Of a DNA stretch of 64,000 bases, positions 55,360 to 64,000 are shown piece after piece. Source of the stretch: Paracoccus benzoatiresistens (lineage in GTDB: Bacteria > Pseudomonadota > Alphaproteobacteria > Rhodobacterales > Rhodobacteraceae). The stretch lies in the NCBI RefSeq assembly GCF_026913015.1, contig NZ_JAPTYD010000005.1, positions 1-64,000 on the forward strand, written 5' to 3'. The notes under the pieces were generated by a model, which saw nothing but the letters and a program-made list of their open reading frames with translations, had not been told where the DNA came from and ran no database searches. The first letter of the stretch is position 1, and each line of letters starts with the position of its first letter. Made by a program: the position numbers and the translations under genes.

Positions 55360-56115
55360 CTATGGCCGCGGCAACCAGTCCAGCCCCTGTGTCGTCAGGG
55401 CCGCAGGGTTGTACTCCGCACTGACCCATCCCTTGTATCCCGAATGATCCAGGGCCGCGAAGAAGCCCGGATAGTCGATCACGCCGCCCACCGGTTCATG
55501 CCGCCCCGGAAGGCCCGCGATTTGGATATGGCGGATGATGCCCGCGTGCTTTCGCCAGGCGGCCATGGCGTCGCCAGTGATGAGCTGGGCATGGTAGGTG
55601 TCGAATTGCAGCCCGAGATTCGGCGCCCCCGTTTCGGCGATCAGTTCGGCCGCCAGGTCGAAATCCGCCAGGAAATAGCCGGGCTGGTCCGCCGGATTCA
55701 GCGGCTCGATCGTCAGGCTGACATGGGGCGCGCGGCTGGCGGCCCAGCGGAGGTTGCGGGCAAAGGTTTCGCGCGCCTCGGGGCCCTCGGCATAGCCCGC
55801 CATGATGTGGATGTGCCGGGGCCGCAGCACGCCCGCAAAGCGCAGCGCCCGATCAAAGTCGCTGCGGAACCGCTCTTCCCGTCCCGGCTCGGCGGCAAAG
55901 CCGCGCGGGCCGCCTGCCCAGTTGGGGGGCGGCGTGTTCATCAGCACGAAGTCGAGCCCGGCCGAGATGGCCGCGCGGGACAGGTCGCGCGCCGCGATGT
56001 CATAGGGAAACAAGATCTCGACGCCCTGGAAGCCTGCCTCGGCGGCAGCGGCGAATCGCTCCAGCATCGGCAGTTCGGTGAACAGCATCGTCAGGTTGGC
56101 GGCAAAGCGGGGCAT
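55360..56115 (-). CDS. hyi: Hydroxypyruvate isomerase family protein
   Basis: 251 residues, xylose-isomerase-like TIM barrel. Seen: MPRFAANLTMLFTELPMLERF, the EGVEILFPYD-like segment, metal ligands in LTIEPLNPADQPGYFL and LQFDTYHAQL, and a final VSAEYNP. Hyi interconverts hydroxypyruvate and tartronate semialdehyde in glyoxylate metabolism. The usual partners gcl and glxR are absent. The ATG overlaps the stop of the DUF1285 gene, so the two are coupled. Confidence 0.87.
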   Translation of the reverse strand: MPRFAANLTMLFTELPMLERFAAAAEAGFQGVEILFPYDIAARDLSRAAISAGLDFVLMNTPPPNWAGGPRGFAAEPGREERFRSDFDRALRFAGVLRPRHIHIMAGYAEGPEARETFARNLRWAASRAPHVSLTIEPLNPADQPGYFLADFDLAAELIAETGAPNLGLQFDTYHAQLITGDAMAAWRKHAGIIRHIQIAGLPGRHEPVGGVIDYPGFFAALDHSGYKGWVSAEYNPAALTTQGLDWLPRP

Positions 56116-56657
56116 CAGGGCTCCAACGGAAAGAAGGCGCCGCCCGAGCGGATGCCGCTGCGGCCTGCCTCGTCCTCGGCCGCGGCGGCAAGGCGGTAAA
56201 AGGTCTTGCGGTCGATCAGCGCCTCGAGACCCGCGCGGACATGGACATAGGGCCGGGGTTCCTGCGCCGTGCCGCGCAGGGTGATGGGGTTTTCAGGTCC
56301 CGCTGTCACCTGGTCACCGATATTGGTGGTAAAGGTCACGGCGTCGGGCAGGATCTCGGCATCGACCGCGACGAAGGGCGCATCGATCACGCGGATCCCC
56401 ACCTTTTCGACGGGGGTGACCAGAAAGAAGCCGTCGCCCTCGCGCCTGAGGATGGTGGAAAACAGCCGCACCATGGCGGGCCTGCCGATGGGCGTGCCCT
56501 GGTAGAACCAGGTGCCGTCGGGGCGAATCTCCATGTCCAGGTCGCCGCAGAAGGGCGGGTTCCAAAGATGCACCGGCAGCAGCCCGCCCTTCGCCGCCTT
56601 GCTGGCGGCGGCGGCAATGCCCTCGGCGCTCACAGCTTTGTCACCGCGATCTGCCAT
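56115..56657 (-). CDS. DUF1285 protein
   Basis: 180 residues. Seen: VHLWNPPFCGDLDMEIRPDG and TWFYQGTPIGRPAMVRLFST, followed by a late FYRLA segment, all typical of DUF1285 (two barrel-like subdomains). Biochemical role unknown; members were proposed to bind small ligands. It is first in a two-gene unit with hyi and divergent from moxR, 63 bp away. Confidence 0.88.
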   Translation of the reverse strand: MADRGDKAVSAEGIAAAASKAAKGGLLPVHLWNPPFCGDLDMEIRPDGTWFYQGTPIGRPAMVRLFSTILRREGDGFFLVTPVEKVGIRVIDAPFVAVDAEILPDAVTFTTNIGDQVTAGPENPITLRGTAQEPRPYVHVRAGLEALIDRKTFYRLAAAAEDEAGRSGIRSGGAFFPLEP

Positions 56658-56720
56658 TCCCTGTGGTCGCCTTTCGCATATCCTCTTATGGTCGGTCTAA
56701 AGCAGCGAAGGGGCGTTGTC

Positions 56721-57728
<1,008 letters not shown>

Positions 57729-57735
57729 GGTTGCC

Positions 57736-58605
57736 TTGACCGGGTCCCCCGCCGAACTTCGCGCAAGGGCGCAATCGGCAAGCGCGCATCTGCCTGCGCT
57801 GATCCTGTCGGCTGAACGACTGGCGGCCATGGTCGCGCCCGGCGCGCACGGGCTGCGGCGCGGCGGGCCGGGCGAGGATTTCTGGCAATACCGCCCGGCG
57901 AGCCAGGGCGATACCGCACGGGCCATAGACTGGCGCCGGTCGGCCCGGTCAGATTCGCAATTCGTCCGCGACCGCGAGGCGCAGACGGCGCAGGCGGTGG
58001 GGCTGTGGGTCTCGGCCGGGCAGGGCATGGCCTATTCCGGTGCCCCGGACCGCCCGACCAAGGCGGATCGCGCCCAGCTGCTGGCCTTGGCCCTGGCGAT
58101 GGTGCTGCTGCGCGGGGGCGAGAAGGTGGGCCTGCTGGGCCAGCCGGCCCGCGCAGGGCGCGTCCAGGCCGACCGGCTGGCCCAGCAGATCGTGGCGCGC
58201 AGGCCGCAAGGTGGCGATGGCGACGCCCCTGCCGCAGACCATCTGCGCCCGAACCAGCGTCTGGTGATCCTGTCGGATTTCCTGGACGACCCATCCTGGG
58301 TCGATGACCTCCTAGCCCGTGCCTCGGGCATGGGCGTGACTGGCGTGCTGATGCAGGTGCTGGACCCGGACGAGGAGGTGTTTCCCTGGACCGGCGCGGT
58401 CCTGTTCCGGTCGCTCTCGGGGGCGTTCCGCCATGACAGCAGGGATGCCGGGGGCCTACGCGAGGCCTATCTGGCGCGGCTGGCCGAGCGCCGCGACTGG
58501 CTGCGCCGCCGGGCCGAGGGAGCGGGCTGGCACTGGGGTCACCACCGGACCGACCATCCGCCCGCTGTCGCGCTGAGTTGGCTTTATCAGGTGCTTGCAG
58601 GCTGA
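57736..58605 (+). CDS. DUF58 domain protein, MoxR partner
   Basis: 289 residues. Seen: the DUF58 signature EDFWQYRPASQGDTARAIDW, then RSDSQFVRDREAQTAQAVGLW and VILSDFLDD. DUF58 proteins carry a VWA-like fold and are encoded with MoxR. TTG start at 57736 after GAGG, 7 bp downstream of moxR. The stop overlaps the next ATG (ATGA), so the operon is translationally coupled. Confidence 0.9.
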   Translation: MTGSPAELRARAQSASAHLPALILSAERLAAMVAPGAHGLRRGGPGEDFWQYRPASQGDTARAIDWRRSARSDSQFVRDREAQTAQAVGLWVSAGQGMAYSGAPDRPTKADRAQLLALALAMVLLRGGEKVGLLGQPARAGRVQADRLAQQIVARRPQGGDGDAPAADHLRPNQRLVILSDFLDDPSWVDDLLARASGMGVTGVLMQVLDPDEEVFPWTGAVLFRSLSGAFRHDSRDAGGLREAYLARLAERRDWLRRRAEGAGWHWGHHRTDHPPAVALSWLYQVLAG

Positions 58606-61355
58606 TGCTGATGCTGGGCCCCATAGGCTTCGCGGCCCCCTGGGTGCTGACGGCACTGATTGCCCTGCCGGTGCTTTGGGTGATCCTGCGCGCCATGCCG
58701 CCCGCGCCGCGCCTTGTGGCCTTTCCGGGCACGGCCCTGCTGCGCGGCCTGGTGGACAAGGTGCCGATCGCCCGGCGCACTCCCTGGTGGCTGTTGCTGC
58801 TGCGCCTTGCCGCCGTGGCGGCGCTGATCCTGGCCTTCGCAGGGCCAAGCTGGAAACCCGTGGTCGCATCCGGCCAGACCGGGCCGCTGCTGGTGATCCT
58901 CGACGCGGGCTGGTCCGCCGCCCCGGACTGGCCCGCGCGCCTGACCCGCGCCGAATCCGCGCTGTCCGATGCCGCGGCCGAGGGCCGGCCCGCCGCGCTG
59001 CTGCTGGCCGACGGCGGCGACGTGCCGGGCGCGCTGCCCTTCGCCTCGGCCGACAGCCTGCTGGCGGGCCTTCGCGCCGCGCAGCCGGTATCCTGGGCCA
59101 CCGGCCTGCCTGAGGATCCCGCCGCTGCCCTGGCCGCCGTTCCCGACGGCCAGCTTGCGACCCTGTGGATCAGCGACGGGCTGGACCATCCGAACCGCGC
59201 CGCCTGGCTGGCCGCGCTGGCGGAACGCGGCCCCGTCACCGTCGTGCCGCCCGCCCGCGCCGTCCGGTCGCTGTCGCTGCACGCGGGCGACACGCCCTCG
59301 CTGACGCTGGCCGCCACGGATGAAGCCGCACCCGCGATCCTTGCCATCGGGCCCGACCCGCAGGGCCTGGAACGCGAACTGGCCCGGCTGACGCCCGGCG
59401 ATGCCGCCGCTGCGGCGGGGGTCAGCACCCGCCCCGTGGCCATCGACCTGCCCCCGGAACTGCGCAACCGCATCACCCGCTTCCAGGTGGAAGGCGAGGC
59501 TCATGCGGGCGCCGTCGTTTTGGCCGACGACCGGGTGAAGCGCCGCAAGGTCGGGCTTGTGGGCGATGCCGACCGTCAGGCCGAAGGGCAGGAACTGCTG
59601 TCCCAACTGCACTATCTGCGCCGCGCGCTGGCGCCCACCACCGATCTGGTCGAGGGCGGCCTGGGCGACGTGCTGAACGCCGCCCCCGACGTGATCGTGC
59701 TGGCCGACCAGGTTGATCTGGCCGAGGCGGATGACCTTGCCGCCTGGGTGAACGACGGCGGGCTGCTGATCCGCTTTGCCGGTCCCCGCATGGCCGCGTT
59801 CGAGGATTTGCAGGACGAACCCCTGATCCCCGTCGCCCTGCGCCAGGGCGGGCGCGACATCGGCGGCGCGCTGTCCTGGGGCGATCCGCGCGCCGTCCGG
59901 CCCTTTGCGGGCGACGGCGTCTTTGCCGGGCTGACACCGCCCGAGGAGGTCACGGTCCGCGCGCAGCTGATGGCGCAGCCGGCGCCCGACCTGGCCGAAA
60001 AGACGCTGGCCGCGCTGACGGACAATACGCCGCTGGTCACGCGCGCCCGCGCGGGGCAGGGGCAGGTGGTGCTGTTCCATGTCACCGCCAATGCGGAATG
60101 GTCGAACCTGCCGATCTCGGGCCTGTTCGTGGACATGCTGAACCGCCTGGTCGAAACCGCCCGCGTTTCCCCGGCCGAGGAACAGGCCGATGACCGCGAA
60201 CAGCCCTTCTGGACGCCCGAGACGGTGCTGGACGGCTTTGGCCGCGCCTCTCCGGCCGAGGGGCTGGCCCCGGTGCCTGCGGCCGATCTGGCGCTTGGCC
60301 CCGGACCCGGCCGCCCGGCGGGCATCTATGCCGCGGGCGAACGTCGGGTGGCGCTGAATGCGGGTGGGCCGCTGGTTCTGGCCGAATGGCCCGGAGCCAC
60401 CGTCGAGGCTGTCGGCACCACCGGCGGGCGCGACCTCAAGGGGGTGCTGCTGGCTGTCGCGGCGCTGATCCTGGCAGCCGATGCGCTTGGTTCCGCGGCG
60501 ATCGCGCGGGGCGGGCGTGTCGCCGCCGCCGTCCTGCTGGCCTTGGTGATCCAGCCCGTGCCGCCCGCCGCGGCGCAGGAGGTGAACCCGGAACTGGCCC
60601 GCGCCGCCGACGAGGTCGCGCTGGCCTATGTCGTGACCGGGGACGACCGCGTCGACGAGGCGTCCCGCCTGGGACTTCGGGGCCTTTCCATGGTGCTGGC
60701 GCAGCGCACCTCGGTCGAGCCGGGAGAGCCGGTGGCCATCGATCTGGACTCCGACGATCTTTCGGTGCTGACGATGCTTTACTGGCCGATCACCGACACC
60801 CAGGCCTTGCCGTCGCCCCAGGCCTATGTCCGGCTGAACCACTTCATGCGCTCGGGCGGGATGATCCTGTTCGACACCCGCGACGGCGATGTCACGGGTG
60901 TTGGCGGGCCGGACATGTCGCAGGCCCTGCAGGCCCTCGCGGCGCCCCTGGAGATTCCGCCCCTCTCGCCCGTGCCGCTGGATCACGTGCTGACGCGCAG
61001 CTTCTATCTGCTGGGCGACTTCCCGGGCCGCTGGCAGGGCAACCCGGTCTGGCTTGAAGCGCCGCCCGCCGGCGCGGAGGCGGCCGAGGGCGTGCCATTC
61101 CGCCAGTTGAACGACGGCGTCAGCCCCGTGGTGATCGGCGGCAACAGCTGGGCCGAGGCCTGGGCGGTGGACGAGAACGGCTTTCCGGCCTTTCCCATCG
61201 GCCGGGGCTGGGAAGGCGAGCAGCAGCGCGAGATGGCCTTCAGGTTTGGCGTGAACCTGATGATGTATGTGCTGACAGGCAATTACAAATCCGACCAGGT
61301 CCATGTTCCCGCCCTTCTTGACCGCATGAGGACCGAGGAGATGCTTGGCCCATGA
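58605..61355 (+). CDS. BatA-like plus DUF4159 membrane protein
   Basis: 916 residues. An N-terminal BatA module has two helices (about 8-28 and 62-78) around FPGTALLRGLVDKVPIARRT. A VWA-like region with LLVILDAGWSA follows, and a central glutamine-amidotransferase-like part has VIVLADQVDL and VNDGGLLIRF. Helices at about 605-660 then end in a signal-peptide-like PPAAAQ. The C-terminal DUF4159 (about 690-910) has LTMLYWPITD and RSGGMILFDTRDGD. The two halves look like a fusion. Probably a large periplasmic platform activated by MoxR. Confidence 0.88.
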   Translation: MLMLGPIGFAAPWVLTALIALPVLWVILRAMPPAPRLVAFPGTALLRGLVDKVPIARRTPWWLLLLRLAAVAALILAFAGPSWKPVVASGQTGPLLVILDAGWSAAPDWPARLTRAESALSDAAAEGRPAALLLADGGDVPGALPFASADSLLAGLRAAQPVSWATGLPEDPAAALAAVPDGQLATLWISDGLDHPNRAAWLAALAERGPVTVVPPARAVRSLSLHAGDTPSLTLAATDEAAPAILAIGPDPQGLERELARLTPGDAAAAAGVSTRPVAIDLPPELRNRITRFQVEGEAHAGAVVLADDRVKRRKVGLVGDADRQAEGQELLSQLHYLRRALAPTTDLVEGGLGDVLNAAPDVIVLADQVDLAEADDLAAWVNDGGLLIRFAGPRMAAFEDLQDEPLIPVALRQGGRDIGGALSWGDPRAVRPFAGDGVFAGLTPPEEVTVRAQLMAQPAPDLAEKTLAALTDNTPLVTRARAGQGQVVLFHVTANAEWSNLPISGLFVDMLNRLVETARVSPAEEQADDREQPFWTPETVLDGFGRASPAEGLAPVPAADLALGPGPGRPAGIYAAGERRVALNAGGPLVLAEWPGATVEAVGTTGGRDLKGVLLAVAALILAADALGSAAIARGGRVAAAVLLALVIQPVPPAAAQEVNPELARAADEVALAYVVTGDDRVDEASRLGLRGLSMVLAQRTSVEPGEPVAIDLDSDDLSVLTMLYWPITDTQALPSPQAYVRLNHFMRSGGMILFDTRDGDVTGVGGPDMSQALQALAAPLEIPPLSPVPLDHVLTRSFYLLGDFPGRWQGNPVWLEAPPAGAEAAEGVPFRQLNDGVSPVVIGGNSWAEAWAVDENGFPAFPIGRGWEGEQQREMAFRFGVNLMMYVLTGNYKSDQVHVPALLDRMRTEEMLGP

Positions 61356-63472
61356 CCCAGCTGCGCTTCGATCCCTTGCTGCCCTGGTGGGCGATTGCCG
61401 CGCTGGCGGTGCTGGCGCTGGCGGTGGCGGGCTTCGCGCTGTGGCGGGGGCTGCGGGGCTGGGCGTGGCGCGGGCTGGCGGGGATTGCCGCGGCGCTGGC
61501 CCTGGCCGGACCCGCGCTGGAGATCGGCAGCCGCACGGGCCTGTCCGACATCGTGATCCTGATCGACGACCGCTCTGCCAGCCAGACGCTGCCGGAACGG
61601 ACCGCGCAGGCGGACGCGGCGGTGGATGCGATGACCCGCCAGATCGCCGCGCTGCCGAATACCGAACTGCGCCGCGTCACGGTGGGCGACAGCGACGACG
61701 GCACCCTGCTTGCGACCGAGATGGCCCGCGCCATCGCGGCGGAACCGGAAACCCGGCTGGCGGGCGTGATTGCCGTCACCGACGGGCGCCTGCACGATCC
61801 GGCAATGCTGCCCGCGACCGCGCCCGCCCCGGTCCATGTCCTGCTGACCGGCCGTCCGCAGGACTGGGACCGCCGCCTTGTGATCGAGGAAGCGCCCGCC
61901 TTTGGCCTGATCGACCAGGAAATCACAATCCGCCTGAGGGTCGAGGATCAGGGCGCCGTGCCCCCCGAGGCGCAGACCGGATCCGTCAACCTGCGCCTGT
62001 CCCTTGATGGAGAGGATGAGCAGGTGCTGTCCGTGCCGCTGGATCAGCCGATCACCTTGCCCTTGATGCTGGATCACGCGGGCCAGAACGTCGTGCAGAT
62101 CGGCTTCGACGCCCCGGAAGGCAGCGAGCTGACCGACCGCAACAACAGCGCCGCCATCAGCATCAACGGCGTGCGCGACCGTCTGCGGGTGCTGCTGGTC
62201 TCGGGCGAACCGCATGCGGGCGAACGGACCTGGCGCAACCTGCTCAAGTCCGACGCGGCGGTCGATCTGATCCACTTCACCATCCTGCGCCCGCCCGACA
62301 AGTCGGACGGCGTGCCGGTCAACGAACTGTCGCTGATCGCCTTTCCGACCCAGGAGCTGTTCATGGAGCGGATCGAGGATTTCGACCTGATCATCTTCGA
62401 CCGCTACAGCGTGCGGGGCATCCTGCCGCCGGACTATTACGACAACATCGCTCGCTATGTCGAAGGGGGCGGGGCGATCCTTGTCTCTGCCGGACCGGAA
62501 ATGGCCGGGGTCGAGAGCCTTTATCTCTCGCCCCTGGGCCGCATCCTGCCCGCCCGGCCCACGGGGCAGGTGCTGGAGCAACCCTATCTGCCCCGCCTGA
62601 CCGACGACGGGCGGCGCCACCCCGTTACCGCCGGCCTGCCGGGGTCCGAGGGCGAGGAGCCGACCTGGGGCCGCTGGTTGCGCATGGCGACGGTGACGCC
62701 CGATCCCGACGCGCAGGTCGCCATGACGGGGATCGACGACCAGCCGCTGCTGATCCTTGACCGCGTGGACGACGGGCGGGTGGCGCTGCTGACCTCGGAC
62801 CAGGTATGGCTCTGGGGTCGCGGCTTCGAGGGCGGGGGGCCGCAGCTGGAATTGCTGCGCCGCATCGCCCATTGGTCGATGAAGGAACCCGAGCTTGAGG
62901 AGGAAGCCCTGCTGGCCGATGTCGCGGACGACCTGTCCGTCCGTTTCACGCGCCGCACCATGGCCGACAGCGCCGGCCCCCTGGTCGTGACCCGCCCCGA
63001 TGGCGAAACCGAGGAGGTGCCGCTGGCGGAGGCCGGGCCGGGCCGCTTTACCGCCGACTGGACCGCGCCCGAGCCGGGGCTCTACCGCCTGCAGGATGGC
63101 GACCTGCGCCGCGTGCTGGCCCTGGGCCCCGCCGCGCCGCGCGAGTTCGAGCAGACCGTGGCCGATGCCGCCACGCTTGCGCCGCTGGTCAACGGCACGG
63201 GCGGAGGCGTCATGCCCCTGTCGGACGGTGTGCCCGACCTGCGCACCGTCGCGCCGGGACGGACCGCGCATGGCAGCGCGGGCCTTGGGGACTGGATCGC
63301 CATCACCCCGCGCGAGGCGGCATCGGTGACCGGGCTGGAACGCAAGCCGCTGCTGCCGGGCTGGGCCTGGCTTGTGCTGGTGGCAGGCCTGATCCTGACC
63401 GGCTGGCTGCGCGAAGGGCGTGCCGGGGGTGGCGGCGGGCGGGCGCCGGTTCCCGGGGCAGGGAGCGCCTGA
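61352..63472 (+). CDS. Large membrane protein with VWA-like and glutamine-amidotransferase-like domains
   Basis: 706 residues. Two N-terminal helices (about 12-50) precede a degenerate VWA-like strand SDIVILIDDRSASQTL. A beta-rich part is followed by a GATase1-like segment (about 330-390, DLIIFDRYSVRGILPPDYYD and VEGGGAILVSAGPEM), and there is a C-terminal helix (about 672-690) with a Gly-rich tail. Overlaps the DUF4159 gene by 4 bp. It is the fourth member of the MoxR operon; the function is unknown, probably envelope maintenance or export of a partner. Confidence 0.85.
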   Translation: MTQLRFDPLLPWWAIAALAVLALAVAGFALWRGLRGWAWRGLAGIAAALALAGPALEIGSRTGLSDIVILIDDRSASQTLPERTAQADAAVDAMTRQIAALPNTELRRVTVGDSDDGTLLATEMARAIAAEPETRLAGVIAVTDGRLHDPAMLPATAPAPVHVLLTGRPQDWDRRLVIEEAPAFGLIDQEITIRLRVEDQGAVPPEAQTGSVNLRLSLDGEDEQVLSVPLDQPITLPLMLDHAGQNVVQIGFDAPEGSELTDRNNSAAISINGVRDRLRVLLVSGEPHAGERTWRNLLKSDAAVDLIHFTILRPPDKSDGVPVNELSLIAFPTQELFMERIEDFDLIIFDRYSVRGILPPDYYDNIARYVEGGGAILVSAGPEMAGVESLYLSPLGRILPARPTGQVLEQPYLPRLTDDGRRHPVTAGLPGSEGEEPTWGRWLRMATVTPDPDAQVAMTGIDDQPLLILDRVDDGRVALLTSDQVWLWGRGFEGGGPQLELLRRIAHWSMKEPELEEEALLADVADDLSVRFTRRTMADSAGPLVVTRPDGETEEVPLAEAGPGRFTADWTAPEPGLYRLQDGDLRRVLALGPAAPREFEQTVADAATLAPLVNGTGGGVMPLSDGVPDLRTVAPGRTAHGSAGLGDWIAITPREAASVTGLERKPLLPGWAWLVLVAGLILTGWLREGRAGGGGGRAPVPGAGSA

Positions 63473-63532
63473 TCGGCTTGCCAAGCGGCAAGTGCATTGC
63501 TAACCGGAAAAAAACGTCTCGAAGGAACGCTC

Positions 63533-64000
63533 ATGGCCGAAGAAACGCGCGCTCCCGCCCCTTATACCGAGGCGGACCTGTCGCTGATCAAGCGCATCAT
63601 CCCGCACCGCTATCCGTTCCTGTTCATCGACAAGGTGCGCGACATCGTTCCGCATGAAGGCGGCGTGGGCATCAAGATGGTCACCAGCAACGAGCCGCAT
63701 TTCCAGGGCCACTTCCCCGAAGAGCCCGTGATGCCCGGCGTCACTATCGTCGAGGCGATGGCCCAGACCGCGGCCGTGATCGTCGGCATCAGCATGAACA
63801 TCATCGACAGGCCGCTGGCGACCTATTTCATGGGCATCGACAAGTGCAAGTTCCGCCGCATGGTCGTGCCCGGCGACGTGCTGGAGCTGCATTGCAAGGC
63901 CCTGCGCGGCGGCGGCAAGATCTGGAAGTTCGAGGGACGGGCCCTGGTGGACGGCCAACTCTGCGCCTCGGCCGAGTTCACTGCCATGATGGCGCTGAAG
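63533..64000 (+). CDS. fabZ: 3-hydroxyacyl-[ACP] dehydratase FabZ (runs off the window)
   Basis: The first 156 codons are visible. Hot-dog fold dehydratase of fatty acid synthesis. Seen: [13 protein letters not shown], catalytic His in [13 protein letters not shown] with the Glu in [10 protein letters not shown], and [12 protein letters not shown]. Nearly complete; only the last residues are missing. The usual lpxD/lpxA neighbours are not seen on this side. ATG at 63533 follows GAAGGAACG. Confidence 0.95.
   Translation, partial: MAEETRAPAPYTEADLSLIKRIIPHRYPFLFIDKVRDIVPHEGGVGIKMVTSNEPHFQGHFPEEPVMPGVTIVEAMAQTAAVIVGISMNIIDRPLATYFMGIDKCKFRRMVVPGDVLELHCKALRGGGKIWKFEGRALVDGQLCASAEFTAMMALK

Noticed and set aside
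58587..61304. 905-codon minus-strand open frame
   Set aside because: Complement of the BatA/DUF4159 gene; biased composition only.

Overview
The window looks like a chromosomal segment of a GC-rich alphaproteobacterium of the family Rhodobacteraceae, most likely Paracoccus or a close relative. This is inferred from the high GC, from the core genes (infA-maf-rng-yacG, gyrA, metK, ahcY, typA, coaD, tadA, fabZ), from short-chain fatty acyl-CoA (ScfR) regulators, and from valine-catabolism genes typical of the group. No genome search was possible. Three tRNA genes (Gly-UCC, Phe-GAA, Ser-CGA) are present. There is no rRNA, CRISPR array, or intact insertion sequence or prophage.

Region 1 (1-9.8 kb): an MHS-type MFS transporter with a large extracytoplasmic insertion; a stand-alone response regulator; three small membrane or secreted proteins; the zinc uptake system znuA / zur-znuC-znuB around a palindromic operator; a small hemP gene; rluB with a repetitive basic tail; tadA; and tRNA-Gly.

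Region 2 (9.8-20.4 kb): distal valine catabolism (isobutyryl-CoA dehydrogenase, 3-hydroxyisobutyryl-CoA hydrolase, mmsB, mmsA) with a YbdK-type carboxylate-amine ligase in between and a divergent LysR regulator. After this come a CBS-domain protein, coaD, a DUF2189 membrane protein and an SDR/FAH-hydrolase pair.

Region 3 (20.4-32 kb): a bactofilin/LytM-peptidase pair, two divergent ScfR-family regulators with TTTGCAAA operator sequences, and a CrbS/CrbR-like two-component system. The combination suggests a control hub for acetate, propionate and branched-chain acyl metabolism. Next come an orphan FliM/FliN-like protein, the infA-maf-rng-yacG operon and tRNA-Phe.

Region 4 (32-37 kb): a probable accessory insert between tRNA-Phe and tRNA-Ser. 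It holds a truncated zinc alcohol dehydrogenase, a flavin monooxygenase with an NTF2/SnoaL-like N-terminus, and an AcoR-type regulator with a degenerate AAA+ domain, flanked by gene-poor DNA.

Region 5 (37-64 kb): DUF2059, a two-domain Nudix protein, cysK, a DUF3772 MscS channel, an AI-2E-family permease, gyrA, dsbB, a zinc metallopeptidase and a COQ10/RatA-like START protein. A structured non-coding interval of about 400 bp follows, then ahcY-metK, a TetR regulator, typA, a 24-residue membrane peptide and hyi with a DUF1285 gene. The window closes with a tightly coupled MoxR-DUF58-BatA/DUF4159-membrane protein operon and the start of fabZ.
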